In this document: positions 24,852 to 32,617 of the stretch, piece after piece | Numbering within the stretch: position 1 is the first letter of the stretch | How the letters are laid out: each line of letters opens with the position of its first letter | NCBI GenBank assembly: GCA_020831845.1 | Contig: JAFIFV010000110.1 | Location: 1-39,481 of the forward strand | Direction of reading: 5' to 3' | Source: Ectothiorhodospiraceae bacterium | GTDB taxonomy: Bacteria; Pseudomonadota; Gammaproteobacteria; Nitrococcales; Aquisalimonadaceae | DNA: 39,481 nt | Notes under the pieces: model-generated | What the model was told of the DNA's origin: nothing | Seen by the model: only the letters and a program-made list of their open reading frames with translations | The model's database searches: none | Program-made: the position numbers and the translations under genes

Positions 24852-26042
24852 GTGAACCCCCGAATTCTGGTTCTGGCGTTCGCATCGTTTGCGGTGGGCA
24901 CGGAAACCTATGTGTTCGCCGGCCTGCTGGCGCGTCTTGCCGCCGATCTGCAGGTGAGCATTGCCGCGGCCGGTCAGCTGTCTTCAGCGTTTGCCCTGGT
25001 GTTTGCCGTCTCCGCCCCTATTACCGCCGTGCTGGTGGCCCGGATGGACCGCAAACGGGTGCTGGTGGCGGCGCTGTGCATGTTGGGAGCGCTCAACCTG
25101 TTGGCTGCGCTGATGCCGGCTTTCGGCGGCCTGCTGGCGGTACGTATTCTCTGTGGTCTGACCGCTACGCTGGTCAACCCGGTGGCTGCCGCCGCCGCCA
25201 CCGCCATGGTGCCGATGGAGCAGCGCGGGCGGGCATTGGCCGTGGTGCTTGGAGGCATGACATTGGCTTTTCTGGTGGGTATTCCGCTGGGAACGGTGAT
25301 CGGCGACTTCTTCACCTGGCGTGGCTCGTTCGTGTTCTCCGGTCTGCTGGCCCTGATGGCGGCGCTGATCATCGGTCGGGTGTTGCCGGCGGTGCCCAGC
25401 GGCGACCAGCCCGGCTTCGGGGTGCTGCGTGTCGCCGTGCAGGGCCCGGTACTCCGTAACCTGCTGCTCACCGTGATGGCATTTACCGCGATGTTCTGCG
25501 TGATCGCATTCATAGGCCCGGTAGTGACGCTGATCAGCGGACTGGAAGGCTCCAGCATCGGGGTGATGCAGGCCATGGTGGGTTTCGGCAGCATACTCGG
25601 CGTGGCAATCGGTGCGCGCTTCGCTGACCGTCCCAACAGTCACCTGGCCATTGCCTTCTGCGTCGCGTTGATCGGGCTCACCTTGGTCAGTTACAGCGTG
25701 CTGATGGTTGACGGGGTAGGGCTCGGTGAGACCGCCAGGCGGATCATGCTGGCGCTGATGATCATGATCGGCTCGGGGTCGCTGTTCGCCATGACGCCGG
25801 CGATCCAGGCGCGCCTGATCATGTCGGCTCCCACCATGCGCAATGTCGTGCTTGCGCTGAATGCGTCGATGATTTTTCTCGGCCAGGGGCTAGGAGCCTT
25901 GATTGGCGGTGTGACCGTGGTAGCCAGCGGCTTGCCCATGCTGGGCTTTGCTGGCGCGGTCATCGCTGCGCTGGCCGTGCTGCTGGCGATTACCCGGGGG
26001 TACCAGGCCCCGGTGCTGGCCGAGACCGAACGCTCCGCCTGA
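24852..26042 (+). CDS. MFS transporter (DHA1, AraJ/NepI/PbuE-like)
   Basis: A 396-residue major facilitator with about twelve hydrophobic segments. The N-terminal half is typical of the DHA1 drug/sugar/nucleoside efflux group (FAVGTETYVFAGLLARLAADL; loop 2-3 VARMDRKRVLV). The GTG start at 24852 is preceded by AGGAG. It follows azlD after a 144-bp gap and may have its own promoter. Related proteins export purine bases or nucleosides (PbuE, NepI), which would fit the neighbourhood, but the substrate is not visible in the sequence. Confidence 0.82.
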   Translation: MNPRILVLAFASFAVGTETYVFAGLLARLAADLQVSIAAAGQLSSAFALVFAVSAPITAVLVARMDRKRVLVAALCMLGALNLLAALMPAFGGLLAVRILCGLTATLVNPVAAAAATAMVPMEQRGRALAVVLGGMTLAFLVGIPLGTVIGDFFTWRGSFVFSGLLALMAALIIGRVLPAVPSGDQPGFGVLRVAVQGPVLRNLLLTVMAFTAMFCVIAFIGPVVTLISGLEGSSIGVMQAMVGFGSILGVAIGARFADRPNSHLAIAFCVALIGLTLVSYSVLMVDGVGLGETARRIMLALMIMIGSGSLFAMTPAIQARLIMSAPTMRNVVLALNASMIFLGQGLGALIGGVTVVASGLPMLGFAGAVIAALAVLLAITRGYQAPVLAETERSA

Positions 26043-26055
26043 CGCGTCATGGACC

Positions 26056-26892
26056 TCAGCTCACGCTGAGTTCGGCCTCTTCCCGGGTGGTCTCGCCTTC
26101 GTCGTCGGTCCACTCCAGGGCCAGCGTGCCGCCTGACCCGTTCGGCTTCACGTGGAAGCGCAGATAGGGGTTGGCTGCCAGGGAGGGGTGGAAGTCAGCC
26201 CGCAGCACGGTTTCACCATCCAGTTCCGCCACGAAGCTGTGGATGATGCGCCGAGGGATGGTGTTGCCGTCGGCGTCTTCCCGGAAACCGGTTTCCATCG
26301 GATGGTTGATGATGGTGAGCACCTCACCCACCTCGCCCGGCCGCAGCGACCGGGGGGTGCGGACACGAGCCTGCATGAGGCCGCTGCTGTCGTAGGTGGC
26401 ATCATCGGTCAGGCAACCGCTGACGGTGACGCGGGCATCCTGGGAGCCGATGCGGAAACTGCCGTCGCTGAGCTTTGCCACCGCGAACACGCGCTGGGAT
26501 TCGTTCAGCCGGATGCGGGTGGCGATCTGTGCCTGGCCGCTGAGCGGCGTCAAATGAAACACGGCAATTTCCGGGTTCGGATTGTCGGGCGCGAACAGAT
26601 GGATCGACTTCACGTACTCGCCATTCTCCTGGGCGCTGTCCACCCGCACTGTGAGCGAGATGTTGCTGCCGTCTTCCGAGACGCTGGGCAATTCAAGCGT
26701 GACGCCGGAGGTGTCCGGTTCGGCGCCATCCAGCAGTTCCATGATGGCGTCATGACGGGCCCAGGGGCGTGATCGGGCCAGCAGCGAGGGGCTGACCATC
26801 ATCATGCCCAGCGTGACGGCCCCCGCCCCACTGATGCGCAGAAAATCCCTGCGGCTCCAGGATGTTGTAACCAGGGATCTGGTGCGGGACAT
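26056..26892 (-). CDS. soxYZ: Fused SoxY-SoxZ sulfur carrier protein
   Basis: A 278-residue fusion of the thiosulfate-oxidation carriers SoxY (about residues 45-165) and SoxZ (about 172-278). A Tat signal (SRRDFLRISGAG) directs it folded to the periplasm. The only cysteine, C160, lies at the end of the SoxY part in VTVSGCL. Ordinary SoxY ends in GGCGG, so the carrier arm here is shortened and fused directly to SoxZ, which has the PMETGF and FHVKPNGSGG features. It follows the thiosulfate transporter-like gene after a 62-bp gap with a hairpin. No SoxAX, SoxB or SoxCD gene is in the window. Confidence 0.85.
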   Translation of the reverse strand: MSRTRSLVTTSWSRRDFLRISGAGAVTLGMMMVSPSLLARSRPWARHDAIMELLDGAEPDTSGVTLELPSVSEDGSNISLTVRVDSAQENGEYVKSIHLFAPDNPNPEIAVFHLTPLSGQAQIATRIRLNESQRVFAVAKLSDGSFRIGSQDARVTVSGCLTDDATYDSSGLMQARVRTPRSLRPGEVGEVLTIINHPMETGFREDADGNTIPRRIIHSFVAELDGETVLRADFHPSLAANPYLRFHVKPNGSGGTLALEWTDDEGETTREEAELSVS

Positions 26893-26915
26893 TTAGTCAT
26901 CTCCTCGAAACCAGT

Positions 26916-26942
26916 GCACCCGTCATAGACACTCCCGGGTGC
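26916..26942. repeat. Inverted repeat between tsuA-like gene and soxYZ
   Basis: GCACCCG (26916-26922) and CGGGTGC (26936-26942) form a 7-bp stem with a 13-nt loop. It may act as an mRNA processing or stability element between the two genes. In the direction of transcription no T-tract follows. Confidence 0.4.
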
Positions 26943-26954
26943 GTTTTGTTGCAC

Positions 26955-28007
26955 TCAGAGCGGGGGCAGGCGCAGTGGCCCCCGCAGTCCCAGCCAGGCA
27001 CCCAGCAGGATGCCGGCAACGGCAATGAAGGTCGGCAGTGCCAGGGTGGACATGCCGCTCAGGCCCTGCCCGATCGAGCACCCCAGTGCCAGGGCGCCGC
27101 CTATGCCCATGATCAGGCCGCCGGCGATGTACCGCGCCATACGCACCGGCGACGAGAAGCCCTGGAGCTGGAAACTGCGGCTTGCCAGCGTCGCGGCCAG
27201 CGACCCAACGACAACGCCGGCCACCACGGTGACGCCGAAGCGCACGCTGAGCCCGGTGGACAGCATCAGATATTGTATGGTGTCGCCCAGCGGGGCTATA
27301 AAGGTCAGCGAGTTCAGACTGACCGGGTCGAAGTCGTCATCCCCGAGGTACCCGGTCACATACCAGCCGCCTGCCACCAGTACCCCGACCACCAATCCAC
27401 CAATCAGATGGCGGGGCGAGCTGCGGAAGCCGCCGTGGGAAAAGCAGTACGCCAGCAGCCCCGATGCTACCAGCAGCGCCGGAATCCAGAGCGCCAGGGT
27501 CGAACCCAGCCCCCAGCTGGCCGCAAGCCCGGTGAGCGATGCGCGCGGGAGAGGAATGGTGACGGAGCTGAGTTCCGCGGCCCACAGGCGCAGCGGTGCC
27601 AGCACACCGGTCAGTGTCATGTGGCCGGCAATGCCGATGCACAGCACCACCACCAGGGAACGCAGGTTGCCGCTGCCCAGCAGGACCAGGGCCCGGGAGC
27701 CGCAACCGTTGGCCATGATCATGCCGTAGCCGAACAGCGTGCCGCCCAGCAGGAACAACAGCCAGGAGAAGGAGCGGTGAATGTAGATGGAGTCCTGCAG
27801 ATTGACGTAGCCGAAGGCTTCCAGGCCGTGGGAGGCAATAATGGCCACCGCCATGGCCAGCGCGAAGGCGCGCAGCATGCGGCCGTCGCCCTCGGTCCAG
27901 GCCTTGCGCAGACCGCTGGTCAGGCAGAAGCCGGTACGTTGGCCGACGATACCGAACAGCAGGCCGATCACGAAGCCGCCCCAGGCGACCATCATCATGT
28001 TGGACAT
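26955..28007 (-). CDS. YeeE/YedE family transporter, TsuA-like (thiosulfate uptake)
   Basis: A 350-residue membrane protein with about nine hydrophobic segments. Three conserved cysteine motifs are visible: QRTGFCLTSG (C28), MANGCGSRAL (C102) and GCSIGQGLSG near residue 317. These correspond to the cysteines that relay thiosulfate in TsuA, so import of thiosulfate or another sulfur species is likely. The ATG at 28007 (MSNMMMVAWGGF) is preferred to an extension to 28055, which would run through a terminator. It lies in one unit with soxYZ. Confidence 0.83.
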   Translation of the reverse strand: MSNMMMVAWGGFVIGLLFGIVGQRTGFCLTSGLRKAWTEGDGRMLRAFALAMAVAIIASHGLEAFGYVNLQDSIYIHRSFSWLLFLLGGTLFGYGMIMANGCGSRALVLLGSGNLRSLVVVLCIGIAGHMTLTGVLAPLRLWAAELSSVTIPLPRASLTGLAASWGLGSTLALWIPALLVASGLLAYCFSHGGFRSSPRHLIGGLVVGVLVAGGWYVTGYLGDDDFDPVSLNSLTFIAPLGDTIQYLMLSTGLSVRFGVTVVAGVVVGSLAATLASRSFQLQGFSSPVRMARYIAGGLIMGIGGALALGCSIGQGLSGMSTLALPTFIAVAGILLGAWLGLRGPLRLPPL

Positions 28008-28028
28008 CCCGCACTGTCTCCACTTCGG

Positions 28029-28055
28029 AAAAAATGCCGCCCCGGAGGGCGGCAT
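28029..28055 (-). terminator. Intrinsic terminator after fccAB
   Basis: A perfect 9-bp stem (ATGCCGCCC/GGGCGGCAT, 28034-28055) with a 4-nt loop, followed in the minus-strand direction by six T residues (28034-28029). It ends 22 nt before the start of the downstream transporter gene, so it would attenuate read-through from fccAB. Confidence 0.8.
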
Positions 28056-28105
28056 GCATGATTATGCGGGAAGCGGGTAGCCCGGGGCCACCCGGAGGGA
28101 GAGGC

Positions 28106-29428
28106 TCAGGTGAGGGTTTTCTGCAGGCCGCGGGTTTCCCAGGTGTCCTGCACGATGGCGTTGTACCACTGCACGGCATACTCTGCCTCGCGGCGCCGGA
28201 ACGCAGCGTCGGCATCGCGCGGGCTGACGCCGCCGGAGCCTTCCACTTCCCGGATCTCGCCATCGATCACACGATAGACGCCGGCCACGGAAATACCGTA
28301 TTCCGGGGCAATCACGCTATAGCAGGTGTTGGTCCAGACCGGGTCCAGCGGGTCCTGGCCATTGAGCTCGGCGACGATGGCGGCAGCCGTGACGCGGGCC
28401 TGGGCATTTGCGCAAAACCCGGATTTCGGCATTGGCGCGGCGATGGTGGCATCCCCGACCACATAGATGTCGTCCACCTGCTGTGATTCGAAGGTGTGCG
28501 GTTTCACCGGTACCCAGCCCGATCCGTTGGTGACGCCGGCACGGTGGGCAATGGCACCCGCCTTCTGCGGCGGCACCACGTTCACCACATCGCCGCGGTG
28601 GATTTCGCCGAACTCCGATTCAAGCTCGCGGCTGTCGGCATCCACGCGCACCACGCGTCCGTCGTCGGACAGGCCGACCCATTCGATCATGTCGCCGTAG
28701 ACTTCCCGCCAGCCATCCATGAACAGCCCCTGCTTGGAGAAGGCGTCCTTGGCATCCAGCAGCAGGATCTTGGAGCGTGGCTTGTGTTGCGAGAAGTAGT
28801 GGGCGATCTGGCTCACCCGTTCGTACGGCCCGGGCGGGCAGCGGAAGGGGTTGTCCGGCGCCGACAGGATGAAGGTCCCGCCGTCATCCATGGCTTCCAG
28901 CTGGCTGCGCAGCAGCCGGGTCTGGTCGCCCGCCTTCCAGGCATGGGGCAGTTTTTCGGCAGCCGCCTCGTCGTAGCCTTCCAGGCCCTCGAAGTCGATG
29001 TCGATACCCGGCGACAGCACCAGCTTGTCGTACGGCAAGGTCTCGCCATTGGCCAGGCGAACGGTGTGCGCCTCGCCGTCCACATCCTCGGCATACTGGT
29101 GCACCACCTTGATGCCGTAGCGGTTTTTCAGTGTGTCGTAGCCGTGGACAATCTGCTCCATCTGGCGCATGCCGCCCAGGTAGAGGTTGCTGAACGGGCA
29201 GGTATAGAACTCCCGCGCCGGCTCCACCAGCGTCACGTCCAGCCCGGGCTGGAGGCGTTTCAGGTACTTGGCGGCGGTGGCGCCGCCGAAACCGCCGCCC
29301 ACCCCCACCACGCGGCCGGCGGTGCGCGCCGCGAAGGCGGGGGAAGCCAGCGGGCCGGCCGCGGCCAGTGCGCCACCGGCACCGAGGAGCTTGAGCAGTT
29401 TCCTGCGGTTCATCTTGATGGAATCCAT
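28106..29428 (-). CDS. fccB: Flavocytochrome c sulfide dehydrogenase, flavin subunit
   Basis: A 440-residue periplasmic flavoprotein that oxidises sulfide to sulfur. A Tat signal (NRRKLLKLLGAGGALAAAG) precedes the FAD motif VVGVGGGFGGATAAKYL. The covalent-FAD cysteine is in EFYTCPFSNLY. The redox-active cysteine pair is in NPFRCPPGPYERV and KSGFCANAQA. The C-terminal FCSD flavin-binding domain contains NTCYSVIAPEYGISVAGVYR. It begins 13 nt after fccA. Export of the folded flavoprotein should carry the cytochrome along or meet it in the periplasm. Confidence 0.93.
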   Translation of the reverse strand: MDSIKMNRRKLLKLLGAGGALAAAGPLASPAFAARTAGRVVGVGGGFGGATAAKYLKRLQPGLDVTLVEPAREFYTCPFSNLYLGGMRQMEQIVHGYDTLKNRYGIKVVHQYAEDVDGEAHTVRLANGETLPYDKLVLSPGIDIDFEGLEGYDEAAAEKLPHAWKAGDQTRLLRSQLEAMDDGGTFILSAPDNPFRCPPGPYERVSQIAHYFSQHKPRSKILLLDAKDAFSKQGLFMDGWREVYGDMIEWVGLSDDGRVVRVDADSRELESEFGEIHRGDVVNVVPPQKAGAIAHRAGVTNGSGWVPVKPHTFESQQVDDIYVVGDATIAAPMPKSGFCANAQARVTAAAIVAELNGQDPLDPVWTNTCYSVIAPEYGISVAGVYRVIDGEIREVEGSGGVSPRDADAAFRRREAEYAVQWYNAIVQDTWETRGLQKTLT

Positions 29429-29441
29429 GACTGTCTCCTCC

Positions 29442-29783
29442 TCAGTCCCGACGGCGGTCGGTGATACCGGACAGATAGAGTGCGATGGCCTCGAGTTCGG
29501 CCTCGGAGTAACCGGCCGCGAGCCGGTTCATGACCGTGGTACCCGGGACCTGGTCGTTCCTGAAGGCGATCAATTGCGCGTTCAGCGACTCGTAGGGCCG
29601 GCCTGCGATGGGTGCGAAGTTGCCTTCCTTCCGGCCGTCGGTGCCGTGGCAGGCGAAGCAGGTGGACGCCAGCAGGGATGCCTGCTCGTAGGAAATCGGC
29701 TCCTCGGCCATGGCCTGTCCGCCGAACAGCAGCAGGGCGGCGGCCGAGAGCCCGATCACGTGACGGGGCATGATCCGGGTCAT
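29442..29783 (-). CDS. fccA: Flavocytochrome c sulfide dehydrogenase, monohaem cytochrome subunit
   Basis: A 113-residue class I cytochrome c. A Sec signal peptide ends near AMA-EEP (residues 1-26). The haem motif is CFACH (C42, C45, H46), and the likely distal ligand is M85 in PGTTVMNRLA. The single haem resembles the small Chlorobium-type subunit rather than the dihaem Allochromatium form. It accepts electrons from FccB. The ATG at 29783 is chosen from the signal peptide; the longer in-frame extension is basic and unlike a leader. Confidence 0.87.
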   Translation of the reverse strand: MTRIMPRHVIGLSAAALLLFGGQAMAEEPISYEQASLLASTCFACHGTDGRKEGNFAPIAGRPYESLNAQLIAFRNDQVPGTTVMNRLAAGYSEAELEAIALYLSGITDRRRD

Positions 29784-30089
29784 TGTCTGGTCTCCTCTAT
29801 CTGGGACGGGGGCGTGCGAAACGGGACTGTCGATACGCGTAACCCGCTCTGCCTGCCGGCCCGATGGCAGCGATGACGTGGTGTTGAAGTTTGTGTGGGC
29901 ACGGGTGTGTTGCCTCTTCGGGACTTGTTCTTGCTTATTGGGCATAGGGCCGGTACAGCCTGTTCGCATGCCTGGAGAACAAGCTTAGCGTGGTACGGGT
30001 TTATATGAAATATGAGACCTGTCGACAGTTGTATATAACTAATAGATATATTCTTATGAGAAAAACGCAGTTCAGTGCATGCCGTTTGT
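29784..30089. other. 306-bp intergenic region upstream of fccAB
   Basis: The half nearest fccA is ordinary GC-rich leader. Positions 29990-30065 are strongly AT-rich (TTATATGAAATATG, TTGTATATAACTAATAGATATATTC), unlike the surroundings, and probably hold the fccAB promoter. No gene or long inverted repeat was found. Confidence 0.5.
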
Positions 30090-30398
30090 TCAATCCCGGA
30101 CTGCCCTTACCACGGTTTCGTGACGCTCCATCTCGCTGCCGCGGCTGAACGCCTCCTTGGGCATCGGGTTCGCATGTGCGGCCCGGAAGTCCTCACTGCC
30201 CACCCAGTTCTCGAATGCCTGTTTGCTTTCCCAGGTGGTGACGACCAGGTAGGGGGCCCCTTCGCTGGCCGGACGCAACACCTCCATGCGCACGAAGCCC
30301 GGCTGTTTGTCGATCTCGCCTGCCCGACGCCGAAAGCGTTCCTCGAATTCCTGCTGGTAATCGGCTTCGACCCAGACGCGGTTGGTGACGGTGTACAT
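30090..30398 (-). CDS. Antibiotic biosynthesis monooxygenase (ABM) domain protein
   Basis: A 102-residue dimeric alpha/beta-barrel protein of the ABM superfamily (MYTVTNRVWVEADYQQEFEERFRRRAGEID, then PGFVRMEVLRP, then YLVVTTWESKQAFENWVGSEDFRAAH). The family includes quinol monooxygenases and IsdG/HmoA-like haem-degrading enzymes. The NRVWV start and WESKQAFENW spacing resemble the HmoA-like branch, so haem or iron handling is possible. The ATG at 30398 begins at the conserved N-terminus. It is a single gene. Confidence 0.8.
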   Translation of the reverse strand: MYTVTNRVWVEADYQQEFEERFRRRAGEIDKQPGFVRMEVLRPASEGAPYLVVTTWESKQAFENWVGSEDFRAAHANPMPKEAFSRGSEMERHETVVRAVRD

Positions 30399-30450
30399 GG
30401 CGGCTCCTGCGTGGATGAGTAAAGCCCGAGCGTAGCAGAGACATTCCAGG

Positions 30451-30470
30451 GAAGCGCTGATGCATTCCCA
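30451..30470. repeat. Second copy of the 20-bp GGAAGCGCTGAT repeat
   Basis: GGAAGCGCTGATGCATTCCC is 18/20 identical to 617-636 and is also intergenic. It is bordered by CATTCCAGG and CATTCCCAGG. It may be an end of a degenerate mobile or REP-like element. Confidence 0.4.
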
Positions 30471-30543
30471 GGTCCGCGCCCGGCAGATCGTAAGGGTATC
30501 CGGCGGGGTGCCAGCACCTGGCGGTGGAATTGCCTGACAACTA

Positions 30544-30563
30544 TACTGTATGTATAAACAGTA
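30544..30563 (+). promoter_or_regulatory. LexA (SOS) box
   Basis: TACTGTATGTATAAACAGTA contains CTGT-N8-ACAG (30546-30561) and matches the E. coli consensus TACTGTATATATATACAGTA at nearly every base. It ends 12 nt before the radical SAM gene, where it would block the promoter. Confidence 0.88.
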
Positions 30564-30575
30564 TCGGTGAATGCC

Positions 30576-31625
30576 ATGATCAAGGGCCGAGGAACAGGGG
30601 ATAATCCGCCGGTGCGCTTCCATGAGCACCATGTGGAAGCGGTGGATGACGGCTGGTTGCTGGGCGATGAGGAACCGCCACGGTCTCCGGAGACCGTGGT
30701 CAGGTCTGAGCGTGCGCGCTCGGTGATCAGCCGCAACCGTTCGCCGGATGTGCCCTTTGACCAGTCACTTAACCCCTACCGGGGCTGTGAGCATGGCTGC
30801 ATCTACTGTTTTGCGCGGCCGAAGCATGCCTATATCGACCTGTCGCCCGGCCTGGATTTCGAAACACGGCTGTTCTACAAGGCGAACGCCGCCGAGGTGC
30901 TGGCCGCCGAGTTCTCCCGCAAGGGCTACGTGTGTTCCCCCATCGTGCTGGGGACCAGCACCGACCCCTACCAGCCCATCGATCGCGAATACCGCATTAC
31001 CCGGCAATTGCTGGAAGTGTGCTGGCAGTACCGGCATCCGGTGCACGTGATCACCAAGGGTGCACATCTGGAGCGGGATCTGGATCTGTATGCCGCGATG
31101 GCGGAGCACAAGCTGGTTTCCGTGAGTGTCAGCCTGACCACCCTGGACGCTGACCTGAAACGCCGGCTGGAGCCCAGGGCCGCTTCGGCATGGCAGCGCC
31201 TGCGCCAGATCCGCTTGCTGAGCGAGCAGGATGTGCCTGTCAGTGCGCTGGTGGCGCCCGTCATTCCGATACTCACCGATCCGGAACTGGAGCGATTGCT
31301 GCAGGTGGGGGCGGAGCATGGTGCGCGCAGCGCCGGCTACGTGCTGCTCCGTCTTCCCCGTGAGGTGGAACCTCTGTTCCAGGGCTGGCTGCGCGAGCAT
31401 TACCCCGGCCAGGCCGAACGCGTGCTGAGTCGCCTGCGCGAGGCGCATGGCGGCCGTCTGTACAACCCCAAGTACGGGCAACGCATGCGCGGCAGCGGGG
31501 AATGGATGTCGCTCCTGCGCCAGCGTTACCTGCTGGCCTGCCGTCGTTTCGGCCTCAACCAGCGCGAACTGTCGCTGGATACTTCGCTGTTCCGGTATCC
31601 GGGCCAGCAGATGGGGCTCTTCTAG
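30576..31625 (+). CDS. PA0069-type (SplB-related) radical SAM protein, SOS-regulated
   Basis: A 349-residue radical SAM enzyme. The cluster motif CEHGCIYCFA (CxxxCxxC) binds the [4Fe-4S] cluster, followed by GTSTDPYQPIDREYRITR and VITKGAHLERDLDL typical of the spore-photoproduct-lyase-related branch. The Pseudomonas homologue PA0069 is a LexA-controlled gene, and a strong LexA box lies here too, so a role in the DNA damage response is likely though the reaction is unknown. A GTG at 30567 is an alternative start. An 8-bp stem (31624-31631 with 31643-31650) at the stop codon may end the transcript. Confidence 0.88.
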   Translation: MIKGRGTGDNPPVRFHEHHVEAVDDGWLLGDEEPPRSPETVVRSERARSVISRNRSPDVPFDQSLNPYRGCEHGCIYCFARPKHAYIDLSPGLDFETRLFYKANAAEVLAAEFSRKGYVCSPIVLGTSTDPYQPIDREYRITRQLLEVCWQYRHPVHVITKGAHLERDLDLYAAMAEHKLVSVSVSLTTLDADLKRRLEPRAASAWQRLRQIRLLSEQDVPVSALVAPVIPILTDPELERLLQVGAEHGARSAGYVLLRLPREVEPLFQGWLREHYPGQAERVLSRLREAHGGRLYNPKYGQRMRGSGEWMSLLRQRYLLACRRFGLNQRELSLDTSLFRYPGQQMGLF

Positions 31626-31650
31626 TGTCCCAAGGGAACGCCGGGACACT
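31624..31650 (+). terminator. Terminator-like hairpin after the radical SAM gene
   Basis: AGTGTCCC (31624-31631) and GGGACACT (31643-31650) pair perfectly around an 11-nt loop, starting within the stop codon. No clear T-tract follows, so termination may be weak or Rho-assisted. Confidence 0.5.
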
Positions 31651-31762
31651 CCATGTTCGCGTTTGCCCCCGGTGTTCGTTACCAGGTCATGGGCAAGCGA
31701 TGGCCAGGGGTAAGTACCGGCCTGATGCGGCGACGTGAATAGCACCGCTCTTACCTTGAGCG

Positions 31763-32149
31763 TTACAGGCCGGTGCCCCAGGCGGTGGGGTTGGGGATCG
31801 GCTTGTTGCTCGTGATCTGCATCAGCCCAACGACGATACGCACGATGGCCCAGACGGTCCAGGCCAAGAGGATCAGCCAGCCGATGAGCACGATGGACAG
31901 CACTGCACCGAGGATGATCGCGGCCAACCCGATGTAGAACGTCCGTATCTGGTACTGGAAGTGGCTGCGCAGCCATTCCGAGGCCTCGTTCTGCTTGAGG
32001 TGCGCCATGATGACGCCCACCAGGGCGGTGAATCCGGTGAAAAATCCGACCCCGTAGAGTACATAGACGATGATGGCGAACGTCCGGTCGTTATTGTCCT
32101 GGTCGCTCGTAACGGTGGCGGTGTCCGCCTGGGTCTGCTGAGGGTCCAT
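31763..32149 (-). CDS. DUF4870-like small membrane protein
   Basis: A 128-residue protein with a hydrophilic N-terminus (about 20 residues, Asp/Thr/Gln-rich) and three to four hydrophobic helices. The HLKQNEASEWLRSHFQYQIRTFY segment between the first and second helices is typical of DUF4870 proteins. The C-terminal IVVGLMQITSNKPIPNP also fits the family. The function is unknown. It may be transcribed with the minus-strand genes upstream. Confidence 0.72.
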   Translation of the reverse strand: MDPQQTQADTATVTSDQDNNDRTFAIIVYVLYGVGFFTGFTALVGVIMAHLKQNEASEWLRSHFQYQIRTFYIGLAAIILGAVLSIVLIGWLILLAWTVWAIVRIVVGLMQITSNKPIPNPTAWGTGL

Positions 32150-32188
32150 CTGGATACTCCTTCTATTGATCCGATCCCCGGGGGGTGA

Positions 32189-32617
32189 TCAGCGCTTTCC
32201 CAGCCGCGTGGCGCCGGAAGTGGCCTTTTCCCGAATCTGTTCGACTGTCGCCCGATAGTCGGCGTCGACGAGATGCGAGAGCGCCTCCGCTGCCAGTTCC
32301 GCAAGCCGTTGTTCGTCCCGGATGCGACTCTCGATCACCCTGGTCCTGCCCCAGTCCGCGAGATTGGACGCGATGGTATCGCCCAGCTCCTGCAGTGCAC
32401 CGAGTTCGGAGTCCGCGGTGTCGGGCAGTTCATCGCGCTGCCTCATCCGCTGCCGCAAGGCGTCCGCGAGTTGGTCGCGTTCGTTCGCGAGCTCGGCCAG
32501 CAGAGACCGCACTTCGGGTTCATCGATCAGATCCGCGGTGTAGCGAAAATGCTCGGCATTGGTTTCGCATTGAACCAGCAGTTCATTCAGGGCTACCGTG
32601 GCTTCGTCACGCAGCAT
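32189..32617 (-). CDS. DUF2383/PA2169-like four-helix-bundle protein
   Basis: A 142-residue, highly charged all-helical protein with a ferritin-like look: ALNELLVQCETNAEHFRYTADLID, then LLAELANERDQLADALRQRMRQ, then HLVDADYRATVEQIREKATSG. The family is predicted to form a four-helix bundle and is often linked to stress. The ATG at 32617 overlaps the end of the lipid kinase gene by 11 bp, so the two are probably one transcription unit. The molecular role is unknown. Confidence 0.65.
   Translation of the reverse strand: MLRDEATVALNELLVQCETNAEHFRYTADLIDEPEVRSLLAELANERDQLADALRQRMRQRDELPDTADSELGALQELGDTIASNLADWGRTRVIESRIRDEQRLAELAAEALSHLVDADYRATVEQIREKATSGATRLGKR

Noticed and set aside
31716..31774. 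9-bp inverted repeat ACCGGCCTG/CAGGCCGGT
   Set aside because: The loop is 41 nt and the right arm is within the DUF4870-like coding sequence, so a functional hairpin is doubtful.
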